DNA from: Oncomelania hupensis
Lineage: Eukaryota > Mollusca > Gastropoda > Littorinimorpha > Pomatiopsidae
Direction of reading: 5' to 3'
Length of the DNA stretch: 64,000 nucleotides
Assembly: GCA_036898135.1 (NCBI GenBank)
Contig: CM072519.1
Location: forward strand, 43,086,839-43,150,838
Shown here piece by piece: positions 49,720 through 61,348 of this stretch. Each line of letters opens with the position of its first letter. Positions within the stretch are counted from its first letter, which is position 1. A program made the position numbers and the translations under genes. The notes under the pieces were generated by a model. The model had not been told where the DNA came from. It ran no database searches and saw only the letters and a program-made list of their open reading frames with translations.

Positions 49720-50515
49720 TGTATAGAAAATTAGAGTGGAGATTCCAGTGGACCACGGACTTAGCAGAATGTTCGTCGCTTATGTATAGAGATGTGGAGC
49801 TATCACTGAGGGCTACTTTGACCTTCAGTGAAACGCTCTGCACATACCTATTATACAGGGTTGTGCAGAATTTCGTCTCATATGTTACAGACGAGCAGGC
49901 GGTATATCGTGAGCCCAACTCAGCAAAGGACAGAACTTAATCGACGCTTAGAGTTGGCTGCCGAGGCATCTACAGCATTGTGCGCAGATAGCCCACCCGT
50001 CGAACACAAGCCACGACAACACAGCGTGTCAAGGAATCAACAGCAACACAGCTCTTCGGATACTGAGCTAAGTACACAGCCTTCAGTGCACCAAATTCTG
50101 TATAAACAGGACCACAGTAGTCCACTCGTCCAGATCTGACCATTAGGGCAGAAAGTATCCAGTGCCCGATGATGAGAAAGTAGCTGCCTAGACTATCAGC
50201 GAGCGAACCATTCGCATTGACATTTGAACTTTTAAGTTAGTTTCGTACATCGAAGATCGTGTATAGAATAGAAGAAATAAATGTGTGATTTTTACTGTTA
50301 TCAAGTGGCTGGACTACATATGATTCATAACCGTGTGAAAGCTAGTGTGACAGTGATCTTTTACCATTTTTCTATCTATCTCTGTACCCCAGCCTTAACA
50401 CAGACCGAGCTAAACAAATAAATGTATTAAAGTAATTCACCGGGTGATTCACTAGCGGTCCCCATAGAATAAGACGAGAGGGTTACAGCATTCCATTGTG
50501 CAGAGCCCAGCAACA
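49720..50515 (+). mobile_element. LTR-like sequence, copy 2
   Basis: Runs from TGTATAGAAAATTAGAGTGG to GCAGAGCCCAGCAACA, with AATAAA at 50276-50281 inside GAAGAAATAAATGTGTGAT. Its whole length can be aligned to copy 1 (blocks near 49735-49910 and 50115-50515 are best; the middle is poor). Flanks ATGTA and ATAAA do not support a duplication. The 103-codon frame in the middle is not conserved in copy 1, so it is not called. Confidence 0.55.
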
Positions 50516-50710
50516 ATAAAACCCCACGTCACACTCTCGTCATTAACCATTTAAGTCGTACATTTTTCGATTCAGGTTTTACTTCACCCATTTAGTACGG
50601 CCTACATAAATGTATTTACTGTGCGAAGAAGGAATATTTCTTACACTCACAGTGAATATATTTATTGCGCGCTCACCGGTTTTGAGTCTAAAGGATTTCC
50701 ATACAAATGT

Positions 50711-50892
50711 CACACCAGCTCAATTCCTATGTGAGCAGCACTGTTTAGTGCCTCCACAGTTTGCTTGAAGCGGGCTATTTATAACTTGCCTGTACCCTCC
50801 CTTCCAGTGATAGGAAGCATCGGCGAAGCTATTTATAGCTAGCCTGGCTGACCTAACCTCAAAATCTAAAAAGCTTTGGTTGAGTCGCTGTG
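50711..50892. mobile_element. MITE copy 2, intact empty site for the SINE
   Basis: 182 bp flanked by exact ATGT at 50707-50710 and 50893-50896. Terminal inverted repeats CACACCAGCTCAA and CACAGCGACTCAA (10 of 13 match). It is in the opposite orientation to copy 1 and holds GCTATTTATAGC once and a one-base variant once. Where copy 1 has the SINE, this copy reads straight through (GTGCCTCCACAGTTTGC). Confidence 0.9.
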
Positions 50893-51309
50893 ATGTGGGT
50901 CTGCATTGACCTACACACACAAAATGTTCCCAATGATTGTTATAAAAAAATGTGTGTTGGTAATGAATGATGGTTGCAGAATAATAAATATTGCTAAATC
51001 ATAAATAATAGTAATAATAATACAAAAGAAAATGCCTCCATTTTTTCTGTATAATGTTGTTTCTTTTAACTGTATGTTGTGGGTTTTTGAATGAAAGTTC
51101 TATATTTTTTTCGTCTTTTATCATCCTTATGAACACTCAGAAAAATCAGACCGGTTGTGACCATTCAAACTTCTATAGACCTATAAGCAAGAAATATTAT
51201 TTAATTATGAAATATTTACATGTAAACTTACAGGATCATAGTCGTGTAACATTACTATAATTATCAAATGAAATCCGAGAAAATATTAATAATGTACCCC
51301 CTTCCCTAA

Positions 51310-51311
51310 GG

Positions 51312-51387
<76 letters not shown>
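51310..51387. repeat. (AAT)n microsatellite
   Basis: About 75 bp of perfect AAT. Confidence 0.97.
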
Positions 51388-51388
<1 letters not shown>

Positions 51389-51449
51389 TAAAGTTAAAAG
51401 CCTAAATTAAAAAGAAAAATATCCATATTGTAGTGTAAAAAAAAAAGGC

Positions 51450-51525
51450 CCGCGTGAGGTTTGAACTTGGGTCGCCCTGGACGGTAGGCGAATGTTTTAC
51501 GCAGTAAGCTACCAAGGCTTCCTAG
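51450..51525 (-). mobile_element. Possible tRNA-like SINE head
   Basis: The minus strand reads CTTGGTAGCTTACTGCGTAA (weak A box) and AAGTTCAAACCTCACGC (weak B box) about 40 bases apart. Stems pair poorly and no SINE body is recognised. Confidence 0.35.
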
Positions 51526-52649
51526 AAAGACCATCAATTTTTTTGTCTATATGGGAAAACATTCTGAAACCTCAATTAGATTTTTAATGGAAGCGCGCGG
51601 AATGAGGCTATTGCAGTTTGTGGACATTTTGTTTATTTATTTATCTCAGAAACGGTTAAACGTTCGGTAAGGAAATGTCGGCTATAACGATTTCGCTGGT
51701 TTTGAGCACACAGCAGGCCGATCCGTAGCGCCCAGCACCTGCCCAGATCAGCGTCCATACCGGACAAACTTTATAGTAGAGGCGAAGAAGGACTTCCGGC
51801 TAAGCAATTTATATATATAGATTAGATGTATAAAAAAGAGTGGAAAAAATTGTATGTATTTTAAAACTGCTGCAAATAGGACTACATATATAGCTGTGTT
51901 GTGCTGCTTATACTTATAGGAAGAACATAAAATGGCCATCATACACCTTGCATTTCTTCAACTTCTAAGAGATTTCGCTTCTCGCTTCGCAGTGCTTTTA
52001 AGCACAATTTTCGTCTGTAAGTCGCTTTTTATATTACTTTCTTCGAGGGATCTGATTCCTCTCTTTCCTTTTCCTCTATCGCGTTGTCTTGAACATTATA
52101 CACGCAAAAGAAGTCACTTTTCCTCATTTTGTCACTTCGCCGTTCACAATCGGTGGTTTGTTTATACAGCCTTCCCCCCCCCTTTTTCCCCCCTTCCCTT
52201 TCTCTCTCCTCCCCGTTTCCGCTGAATGTGAGAAAATGCCGTCTGCGCATACGTGATGGCCGAAATGTGCTACACGTCTATTTGTACAAAACGTAAACTG
52301 ACATTATCGTCCAAAACCAATGAAGACCGTCTAAGAATTCGCGTAATACGATAAATTACATCGCTACACTTTGCGCGGCCCCTTTCGTCTTGTTTCAAGC
52401 ATGGTAATTTACCTCAAGACCTATTCTGTACCAGCGTGAATTCAGAGCCGGTGTTTCGCGCCCATTCACCCTTGGTAAATTGTAACCCTGTTGCCTGAAA
52501 CCTAATTCCCGGTCCATGACGGTTGTTTGCGTTTATTAATATTACGGAACAAAGACAGCTGAAGTAAAACGCGCCACGTGTCGGCGACTTGTATCACCAA
52601 TAGCACCCACAACATGAGCACGTAAGGAGAGACAGAGACCTGGGAGACG
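51526..52649. other. No recognised gene
   Basis: A frame at 51932-52225 has an ATG and hydrophobic start but no domain. CTGCGCATACG near 52243 resembles an NRF-1 site. Neither is enough for a call. Confidence 0.35.
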
Positions 52650-53665
52650 AACAAATACCTACTGCTGCATTCCTTTTGTCTGAGGAGGAAGATGCATTGA
52701 AGTAGGCCTAATATTGCTTGGAGAGACAGAGAAGTCGAAGTCGAAACCTTTCATAGGATAGTACTAGCATTAGGTTTTGCAGCTAGTCCTTAATAAAATT
52801 GTGAAATAAAAGAATTAAAAAATTCAGAACAAACAAAATAATTAACATAAAATTAATTTGAAACTAACACAAACCTTAACAATGGTAAGAATTTTAAAAA
52901 TTACTAAGAAAAATAATGTACCAAAATACTCCCTCCCCCTCCTTCAATACCCTACTCCCACTCTCCCCTCCCCTCCCCACCACCACAACCACACACATAC
53001 ACAAGCTAATTCACACATAAAAAAATTAAACTGTCGCAAGATAGGAAAGAACAAAATGTATACAATCATCTTAAATATTAAAAGCAAGACAAAATAAAAA
53101 TTTGTGGAGTCTTATTTTAAACAATGTTAGTTGATTTACTTCCCTTGATCTCTTGTGGTAGAGAATTCCACATACTTGGACCAGAATATGACATAGATGT
53201 TTTAAATATGTCTAAGCGTGGCTGTGGCAATGTTAAATTATGTCTAAAAATGGAATAACGAGATGAAGGTTTGCTAAAAAAAAAAAAGTACTTTTAAATA
53301 ATCAGGGTTCTATTGGTTAGTATTTTGTAGGCCTACATTAAAAAGGTTTTATTGTAATTAAGGTATTTGTTAAATGGAAGTATACCAACTAGTTTTAATT
53401 TTGAATCAGTTTTGATGGAAATGTTCGAGATAAGATAGAGAGAGAGGCAGACAGACAGGCAGGCAGACAGACAGACAGAGACGGAGACGAACAAATATCT
53501 ACTGCTGCATTCCTTTTGTCTAAGGAGAAAGATGCATTAAAGTAATATTGCTAGGAGAGACAGAGACAGACAGACATATAGACAGAGACAAGGGATCGAA
53601 CAATTACATACTACTGCATTCCCTTTATCTGATGAGAAAGATGCATTGAAGTAATATTACTCGTC
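52650..53665. repeat. Three copies of a ~85 bp repeat, split by a LINE
   Basis: GACGAACAAATACCTACTGC, TGCATTCCTTTTGTCTGAGG and AAGATGCATTGAAGTA occur together near 52648-52730, 53487-53560 and 53594-53665. The last two are tandem, about 105 bp apart, with GACAGACAGA between. The first is separated from them by a block that contains a minus-strand LINE end. Confidence 0.75.
53080..53425 (-). pseudogene. CR1/L2-type LINE C-terminus
   Basis: The minus strand reads KLVGILPFNKYLNYNKTFL, ILTNRTLII, then SSRYSIFRHNLTLPQPRLDI and FKTSMSYSGPSMWNSLPQEI. The SYSGxxxWNSLP word is typical of CR1/L2-type ends. One frameshift lies at the A-run near 53278-53289. Confidence 0.75.
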
Positions 53666-54077
53666 CTCTATGTGTTATCGCATTATGCTCACCGTAGTCC
53701 TTGCCAAACCCTTTACATTGAACGCTGCATAACTCGTAACTGCTAAAATCTCTTCTGAAGAATCAAACTATTATGTCGTGTTAATGACAAAAGAAAGCTT
53801 AACGACGTTATTTATTTATTTTAAAAAATCCACATTTTGCGGTTGGACGACCTTTTTTGTCTGATGGTGTTTTGATGACTTGTTTATCTGTATCTCACAA
53901 ATAATGAGAACATCTGGCATTACAAAATCTACAACGAAGTTGCGCCTCTTGTTATGATGATGTAAAAATTTCATGTTCATACAAAGGACTTTGCGGCTGT
54001 TACGATTAAGACGCGAACTATAATTACCAATATTGTGTTCAGGCACAAGTCCTACAATTATTGCGTTTATTGTCCTG
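53666..54077. other. No recognised feature
   Basis: Single-copy-like DNA. A minus-strand frame of 99 codons starting at about 54115 has no recognisable motif. Confidence 0.45.
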
Positions 54078-54402
54078 TCACCAACGGCCAAGTCCGACAG
54101 ACCATTGGACAACACGATGCCATGCTCACAGTGGTAAAGAAACGGAAACTCTGTTATATGGCCACGTCACTAGAGCATCAGGCCTTGCAAAGACCACCCT
54201 ACAAGGTACAATGCAAGGAGGCAGAAAAAGAGAGAGACAGAAAAGAGGTGGGAGGACAACATTCGAGAATGGACTGGCTTGACACTGAACGAAGCCATGC
54301 AGGTTGCTGAGGACAGAGAAAGATGGGGTACGCTGGCTAAACGATCGTATGTGGTGCGCCAACGGCTTTGAAGTTACGGGATAGGATAGGATAGGATAGG
54401 AT
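54078..54402 (+). mobile_element. RTE 3' end with (GGATA)4 tail
   Basis: 5'-truncated copy. It starts in the word TNDEVRQT (here TNGQVRQT), lacks the TQAI residues, and continues VVKKRKL, GLAKTTLQGTMQGGRKRERQ, KRGGRTTFENGLA in two frames, ERWGTLAKRS and the tail. Confidence 0.9.
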
Positions 54403-54689
54403 GTTACAGTCATCTATGCTGTTGCTGGAGGGAGGGACCTTATATAATGTTTGTTTCCGTCGGTCAATATTGTTGTGGAAATTGATCGAAGTTCCCAGCT
54501 CAATTTAATAACAGAAGATGATATCTTCGAAGGCTGTAGATTGTTCTGTGACCTTAGACATTGCAAAACGACGATTCCCGCCTTTTTACTGAGTAAACGG
54601 GTTGCGTGGATAACGACATCGAATTACGCACGATTCAAGCGTTGTGGCTGAATCGACCAGAGCCGTGTAACGAACGAACGAACATTGAG

Positions 54690-54870
54690 GTTTAACGTCT
54701 GCACCCACCATTGGCGATATGGCAGTCGGTTGCCGTGTAACAGCGGCAGTAACGGTTTTTATACTGCAACTGGAAGCTTCGGGCGGCTTGGGTTAGATCC
54801 TGTATCGACCAGCGCCTTGAGCAGCTCTTAAGCAGGAAAAGCGCTATATAAGAACATTCATAAATATATG
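54690..54870 (+). mobile_element. SINE-D 3' part
   Basis: CTTGGGTTAGATCCTGTATC, GACCAGCGCCTTGAGCAG and GGAAAAGCGCTATATAAGAA match the 3' half of the SINE at 37.6-38.0 kb. The upstream ~80 bp, starting with CGAACGAACGAACATTGAGG, does not match it, so a different head or chimera is possible. Confidence 0.65.
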
Positions 54871-55469
54871 TTATCGTCCTTCTTGTGTGTGGACATACTT
54901 TATGCGCTTATAATATATTTTCATGCATTTATTTATTCAGTCATGTTTTTGTTGTTTTTTAAAGAAAAATGCCAGTTTTGGCATTTTGCGATTGTAACCA
55001 GTACGACAGCAGAGGCATGTAAAAAATGGGTCTGGTGCAGCTGGAAGCTGCTTGGGCGGACTGCGTAATTGCGCAATGGCACGTGATGTGAGTGCTGAGC
55101 GCAGACTTTGGTCGCCATCCTTCCATTGATCAGTGTGATACTGGAATCGTAGTTAGCCATTGCAGTAAACAAGCTCTCAGTGGCCACAAGGGTCTTTTTG
55201 AAATTCTGCAATGTTTACATTAGTTCAAGAACTTTAAAAAAACAAACTTTTTTTTAAAAATCGGGATCACCGTCAAGGGTAGTGGGTGTCCCAGAGACAA
55301 TGAAACGGAGTCTCCTCCAACCGGCAATGTCCCTGAAAATGTGTTGCTTTATTTCATTTTCAATAATTAATATGATAATTCATAAATGTTAATGGAGTGC
55401 CTTGTAAAGAAGACTGGTAGTCTTATTTCCTCATAGGAACGTAAACTTTCACTTAATTCATCAGATCAT

Positions 55470-55540
55470 TAGATCTGCCAGCGCCTTGAGCAGCCTTTGA
55501 GCTGGAAAAGCGCTATTAAATAACGATTTAATAAATAAAA
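55470..55540 (+). mobile_element. SINE-D 3' tail fragment
   Basis: ATCTGCCAGCGCCTTGAGCA, GAGCTGGAAAAGCGCTATTA and (AATA)-type tail. Only the last ~60 bp are present. Confidence 0.6.
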
Positions 55541-55562
55541 TTTAAAACTAATAAAATTAAAG

Positions 55563-55566
<4 letters not shown>

Positions 55567-55632
<66 letters not shown>
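55567..55632. repeat. (CT)n microsatellite
   Basis: About 65 bp of perfect CT. Confidence 0.97.
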
Positions 55633-55636
<4 letters not shown>

Positions 55637-55872
55637 CCGACGCAACTCGTTGGCGGCTACCCTAGATGACTGCATCTCGTAACGTTAATTCGCTTGTTGT
55701 CACCATTGAACCCGTGGGTGCGGGTTGGAGTGCGAAGGGGGTGGGTGGGGGATGGGGATGATAAGAAAGGAAGATTCACGTGCAGTGTAGAGAGATTGGG
55801 TTTTAAAATCACGAATCTGGTCGTTAGTTCAGTTCAGTTACGCCGACCTGCAACATTCATCATCCAACAACT

Positions 55873-56322
55873 CCTTATACGCTTGCGAAACATGGACCCT
55901 CACAGCAGATCTACAACGAAGAATACATAGCATGGAGATGAGGTGCTACAGAAAACTTCTGGGCATTTCCTATACCCAGCACATCACCAACGACGAAGTC
56001 CGACAGACCATCACACAAGCCATTGGACAACACGATGACCTGCTCGCAGTGGTGAAAAAACGGAAAGTGCTATGGTATGGCCACGTCACCAGATCATCAG
56101 GTCTTGCAAAGACCATCCTGTAAGGCACAGTGCAAGGAGGTAGAAGAAGAGGGAGAGCGAAAAAGAGGTGGGAGGACAACATTCGAGAATGGACTGGTTT
56201 GACACTGAGCGAAACCCTCAGGGTTGCTGAGGACAGAGAAAGATGGAGTACGTTGGTTAAACGATCATCTGTGGTGCCCCTATGATCTCCGAGTTACGGG
56301 ATAGGATAGGATAGGATAGGAC
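55873..56322 (+). mobile_element. RTE 3' end with (GGATA)4 tail
   Basis: 5'-truncated at the start of the C-terminal region. Reads LIRLRNMDPHSRSTTKNT (shifted frame of YACETWTLTADLQRR), then in frame MEMRCYRKLLGISYTQHITN, VVKKRKVLWYGHVTRSSGLA and KTIL, then TAA where the family has CAA, and on to ERWSTLVKRSSVVP and the tail. One of the better-preserved ends. Confidence 0.92.
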
Positions 56323-57149
56323 CTGCTTTCCCCATTTTTTCAACCCTTTCCTCCCAAACCCCCTCCTCCATCCCTGCTCCTCACCGCACACCTATCAACA
56401 GTGTGGCGGCAACGTTGAGTTCATCTAGTGCAACCTAGCAGCCTTACAAACCCTCACCTTGCATTTTCTGCCGTGCTATTTATTATTGGCGGACACGCGC
56501 TCTGGGCAGAAAGTTTGGAAAACTCATTAAATTCTGGCCTAATGTCGAAACTAAACTTTGGTGGCCTGGGTGTCACATACAGTTTTCGCACGTAATCTCC
56601 AGATAATGAGGGTACGACCGGGAAAGCGTGCGCCGCAGTCGATCAGATTGTGACATGTAGTGTATCTCTTGTCGTCGTGCAGGGCGTTGATCAGATCACT
56701 TCGTGCACATGACAGGTTAAGACCTTCATGTAATGTCCCCCTCCCCTTTTCCTATTTTGGTTTTTGTTGTTGCAATAATGAGTTTCAACTCAAACAAGTT
56801 CCCAGCACATCTTAAATCGCGTAAAGCCGCGGTGACAAACAATGAGCTAGTAAACCGTTGCAGCGAATAAAAAGGCTTGAACAACTTTTGGTGCAAACGA
56901 GTCGATGAAGTTTACATGACTGATTACTTCAACCACAAACTTCTAGTGTCTCATCACCATCATCATTCCTTCTTTTCTGATTCAGATCACCGCCGTCACA
57001 CCGCACGCCTCCAGCCCCCTCACTCCTTAGCTGCTCTCCTCCTCCCCCTCCCACCCTCGTCTTTTATATTGTTTTACTTGTAAATATTAATTTTGATGTT
57101 TGTATTATGTTTTTGCATAATTTATGAGTGTCTCGTTTTTGTTTCACTT
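56323..57149. other. No recognised gene
   Basis: No domain in any frame. The end of this stretch (CTTCTAGTGTCTCATCACC onward) may belong to the LINE/SINE whose tail follows. Confidence 0.4.
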
Positions 57150-57246
57150 ATTTTAGCATGTATTTCGATGTTAACTTTTAAGTGTAAATGCCTGAGAACT
57201 GTGCTTTGAACTGATGTTATTAGGAAAAAGCGCTATATCAATACCC

Positions 57247-57319
<73 letters not shown>

Positions 57320-57320
57320 G
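57150..57320 (+). mobile_element. LINE/SINE 3' tail and its (ATT)n array
   Basis: An AT-rich 3' region ends in GGAAAAAGCGCTATATCAAT followed at once by about 75 bp of perfect ATT. The same word precedes the array at 32.2 kb. Confidence 0.7.
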
Positions 57321-58638
57321 CAATCCAAATTTTGCCCGCACAGGTCCAAAATCCACTTGTGTACATTTGTACTGCTTGCAGTCCTGTTTTATTCCAAATT
57401 CCACATTAAATCATGTTAACCTCTGCCTCCATCTCTCGCTCTGTATTCTTCTGTTCTCTTCTTTCTCCTCTTTCCTATTTTCCTGCTTCTCCTCCTCCTC
57501 CTCCTCCTCCTGCGTCTTCTCTTCCTCTCTGTATTCTTCTTCTTCCAAAGATACAAGATTATTTGTTGTCCCCATTCTTACGGAAACAGAATCTTGATTT
57601 ATGGGCGACACAACATAAACATGAGACCTGACAAGGCCAGGACAATATCATTATCAATTGAATAAAAATAAATCAGATGTAACATCACCATACAATCACA
57701 TAAACAGTATCAGACACCCCCGGCTAACACTGTTAAGAAAAAACCAACTATTAAGACTATGGAATATGTTCAGCGATATAAATAGCGTGCGACCAAATTT
57801 AGGCATGACTATAAAGGAATTATAATAGCCAAAAATATAAGTTAAGACCCGAATTTGTTGTCCTTCTTCTTGTTTTATTTCCCATTTTCCTTATTCTGAT
57901 CTCCTATTTCTTCTCCTCTTCTTTCTCTCTTTTTTTAAAATCTTATCTCAACCCCCTACCCCCACTGTCCCAGATATTTCACCTGAACCATGTTCACATA
58001 AAGCAGCAAACTTCTTGTTCCAAACAGACTGTGTTTAGAAAAATAGTATCAAACAGTCTTTATAACAGACTTTTTTGAATTTAAAATTATGCGGCGACAT
58101 GAACCAGGAAACGGTAGATTATGTTTCAAGGGCTACATTTGGAGAAATTGCCACATGTATTTTTATTTTTTTTCTTACAATTTCATTCAGGTTAGTTGAA
58201 TTTTAAAAATATATATACATGTATTATTCTTGTTTTACATGAATTATAATTTATGATTTTTAAGTAACTTCCTTTTTCCGTTTCTTATGTACTTGTTGTT
58301 TGATGTAACAACTAACTTAAATTTAAATGACTTCTTTATTGACGTGCTAGGTTACCAAACGTCCTTCCTTCTTTCTTTCCTTTCCTTCCTTGGCTTAAAA
58401 AAATTAAATTAACAGAGTGATGCCAAGTAGCATCAGTGGTGTAGAATGCCCGCTTGGCGTGTAGAAGAAGCTGGGTTTATTCATTAAATCGTTCCTCTGA
58501 CGGGAAGTGATGTTCTGTGATGAATGCAGGGCGGTTAGCATCCTTCCGCGTCGCTAGCAGTGGTAAGTTAAAGTACCCGGTTATTCTTTCAAGAACGGAG
58601 CAGGCGATGTGTTTAAATAAACAAGCGTAGGTTTACAT
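57321..58638. other. No gene; CCT/TTC-rich patch near 57470-57545
   Basis: AT-rich elsewhere. A weak tRNA-like phrase (AGTAGCATCAGTGGTGTAGA ... GCTGGGTTTATTC) lies at 58427-58485 but stems do not pair. Confidence 0.4.
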
Positions 58639-58807
58639 CTAGGCACAGGCGGCGGAAGCGGGGGGGCAAGGGGGGCACTGGCCCCCTCCAGAAAAATATT
58701 GGGGGGCAAACCTATACATTTGCCCCCCCCCCCCCCCCCAATATTCAGCCCCTCAAAAAACATTATTTGGAGGTTCAAACCAATATTTTCCCCCTTTCTC
58801 TGGACTG

Positions 58808-59335
58808 ATGCAAGTTAACAATATCTGTGCTGAGACCATTTTCAAAGCACTGAAGGACTGCTTGATCAGACTTGACTTGCCAGTGCAAAACTGTAGGGGC
58901 CAGGCCTACGACGGGGCGAGTAATTTTCGGGGTCATGTGTCAGGAGTTGCAAAAAGATTCAAAGATGAGATCCTTGCTGTGACTGAAGAGTTGGCGACAG
59001 TTCTTGAAAGAAAACAAACGACTTGTGATGACGCAGTAAACGCTGCTGACATTTGTCTGAGAACACTGGAAAGCATGCGGCATGAAGATTGTTATGAGAC
59101 ATTTTTTGCTGACATCAGAACGAAAGCTGCAAATTTGTGTGATGGACCCTGCGTTCCTACACAGAAGCAGCCTCCACGAAGACTGGACGATGGCTCACAG
59201 GGTCACAGCTACTCTTGTCTATCTGCTTACTACAGACAGCAATACTGTGAGGCCATTGACAACACCAAAGAACATTTAAAGAGCCGGTTTGATCAAATAG
59301 CTCTCGACTTACCAAGGAAAATTTAAGTTCTTCTA
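58808..59335 (+). pseudogene. hAT transposase 1, middle part
   Basis: A frame of 172 codons starts inside the protein: ETIFKALKDCLIRLDLPVQN, then CRGQAYDGASNFRGHVSGVA. The YDGASN word is where hAT families carry their second catalytic Asp. After KRFKDE it jumps to a region with LATVLERKQTTCDDAVNAAD, so ~250 residues (including the Cys/His insertion domain) are deleted. It resembles ZMYM1-type transposases. The N-terminal zinc finger is missing. Confidence 0.8.
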
Positions 59336-59449
59336 AGTGATGGAGCAGCAGGGAAGAGACCAAAAATTCCTCAAGAAATCAAAGATACATATTCCGCTGA
59401 CATCGACTTGGACAGACTCAAAACTCAGCAAGAATCCTCCCACATGCAC

Positions 59450-59795
59450 CAGGTGACACCAGGAGGCGGCTAACTCTAGGATCACCATCTTCCAAGCACT
59501 GCCGGATGAACTGAAAGCTGACACTGTGCGACGGATGCTGAGTGAAGTGGATAAACTTCTCAGACTGTACTTCACCATCCCAACCACAATTGCAACGGCT
59601 GAACGCAGTTTTTCAGCCCTAAAGCGGGTAAAAACATACCTTCGAGCAACGATGACGCAGGAGCGTCTAAATAAATGTCTTATAATGCATGTGTTCAAAG
59701 ACAAAGTAGATCAACTAGACCTAGCGCTAACTGCTTACGAATTTATCAATACAAATGAACGCCGTCAGGCATACTTTGAAAAATTAACGGTGTAA
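59450..59795 (+). pseudogene. hAT transposase 1, C-terminal dimerisation domain
   Basis: The frame from 59526 reads MLSEVDKLLRLYFTIPTTIA, TAERSFSALKRVKTYLRATM, TQERLNKCLIMHVFKDKVDQ and ends at a TAA at 59793. The AERSFS word is the classic hAT C-terminal motif and carries the catalytic Glu in known hATs. Frameshifts separate it from the middle part. Confidence 0.85.
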
Positions 59796-59879
59796 TTTCC
59801 CATGCTAAATGACATGCATGACTGCTGTTTTTGTTACTGTGATGGATCAACATTGCCAGGTCAGTTTCTCTCCCTTTCT

Positions 59880-59897
59880 CTCTACCCTCCCCCCCCC

Positions 59898-59966
<69 letters not shown>
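59880..59966. repeat. (CT)n inside the hAT element
   Basis: C-rich start and then about 65 bp of CT. It lies between the two transposase remnants. Confidence 0.95.
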
Positions 59967-59968
<2 letters not shown>

Positions 59969-60060
59969 ATGCATAGTTGTAGAAATATATGATATATCTT
60001 TTTTCTCTCTCTCTCACATAGTGTCTATGAAAATATTGCAAATTATTTGGAGTAAATGTC

Positions 60061-61348
60061 CAGGGCCGGACCCAGAGAGGGGGGGGGGGTAGGGGGATAC
60101 CTGGGTTCTGGACCCCCCCTCCAAATAAAAAAATTTGAATATTTTTTAATGCAAAGAGTTTCAATTTTTTTAACATTGTTTTTAAAACATTGCAGTTTTT
60201 AGTCACTTTTGGTCCAACGTACAAAGTTATTTATAGTCAATTCAACGGAAATCCATTTCAAGGGATCCGTTGAAACGTCCAAAGCGTTTTCCCGTTGAAA
60301 CGACCAAGTAACCCAACCCCTAAGCCTAAATTAGTAAATGCAGCCATATTTTCTTGTTCTGGCCGCAAGCCTCTTCCAGCACCTTCACCTTGATACTGTC
60401 CTAATCCACCAAAAACGACTTTTTAGAAATATTAATTAAGATGTTAGTTTGATAATTATGACAATTCGTTGTAACGATCATCCATTGAAACGACCATCGC
60501 TGAATCGTCCAAAAACATCGTTGAAATGGAAACCTTTGACAGTGAAGCTGCAGAAAAGGACAAAAGATGTTGTCGATGCCTACTGGGAAATCAAAGAGGT
60601 CAGTAACTGCATGTCTTCTATTAGAAGAGATGTCGACACAGCGTTCGTTACCTGGTTTGGTGAAGTCAGCAAAATGGCAAATGCTTTGACAACTGGTGTT
60701 ATTGTTCCTCGTCAAGCATCCCGACAGACTCTCCGTGACAACCAATCTGCGGCCACTCCAGAAGAATATTTCAAGATTAGCATTGTCATTCCTTTCTTGG
60801 AACACCTGTCAACCGAATTGGACTCGAGGTTCAAAAATGCTGGTCTAGCAGTTGATGGTCTCTGTCTGGTGCCAAGCACTTTAATAGACAACCAGGATGG
60901 TTTCATGCAGGTTCCAGAAGGGGTGAAGACACTGGCAATGTTGTGGGAGTCTGACCTACCAGACAACGCTACCCTTGATGCAGAATACCAACGGTAAGTT
61001 TGCAAATGGCGAAGTGCTGCTGAGAATGCGACAGCTATCATCCCATCCACGGCATCAGAAGCACTGAAACATTGTGACAGGGATTTTTATCCCAACCTGT
61101 TCATCATGCTAAAGAACCTTTGCACCCTGCCTGTCACTACTGCCGAGTGTGAGCGTTCAAACAGTCAGTTGCGCAACCTGAAAAACTACCTGCGCTCTAC
61201 AATGGGGCAACAGAGACTCAATGAACTTGCTTTACTGAAAGTGCACAGGGATGTTGATATTGACTTCAAAGAGGCAGTGAACTGTTTTGCCAGAAGATAC
61301 AATTCACAAATTGTACTAATGCCGAGGAACCTAGTGCAGCAAGACTGA
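60061..61348 (+). pseudogene. Second, nested hAT transposase (C-terminal half)
   Basis: CAGGGCCGGACCCAG plus a G-run at 60061 looks like the left end of another hAT-like element. From 60449 the frame reads DVVDAYWEIKEVSNCMSSIR, ATPEEYFKISIVIPFLEHLS and TELDSRF up to a TAA at 60995. A second frame then has NLFIMLKNLCTLPVTTAECE, RSNSQLRNLKNYLRSTMGQQ and RLNELALLKVHRDVDIDF to TGA at 61346. It differs clearly from transposase 1, so one element inserted into the other. Its right terminal repeat was not found. Confidence 0.75.

Noticed and set aside
49828..50139. A 103-codon frame inside the second LTR-like copy as a gene
   Set aside because: The corresponding part of the first copy is diverged and not open, so the frame is not conserved.
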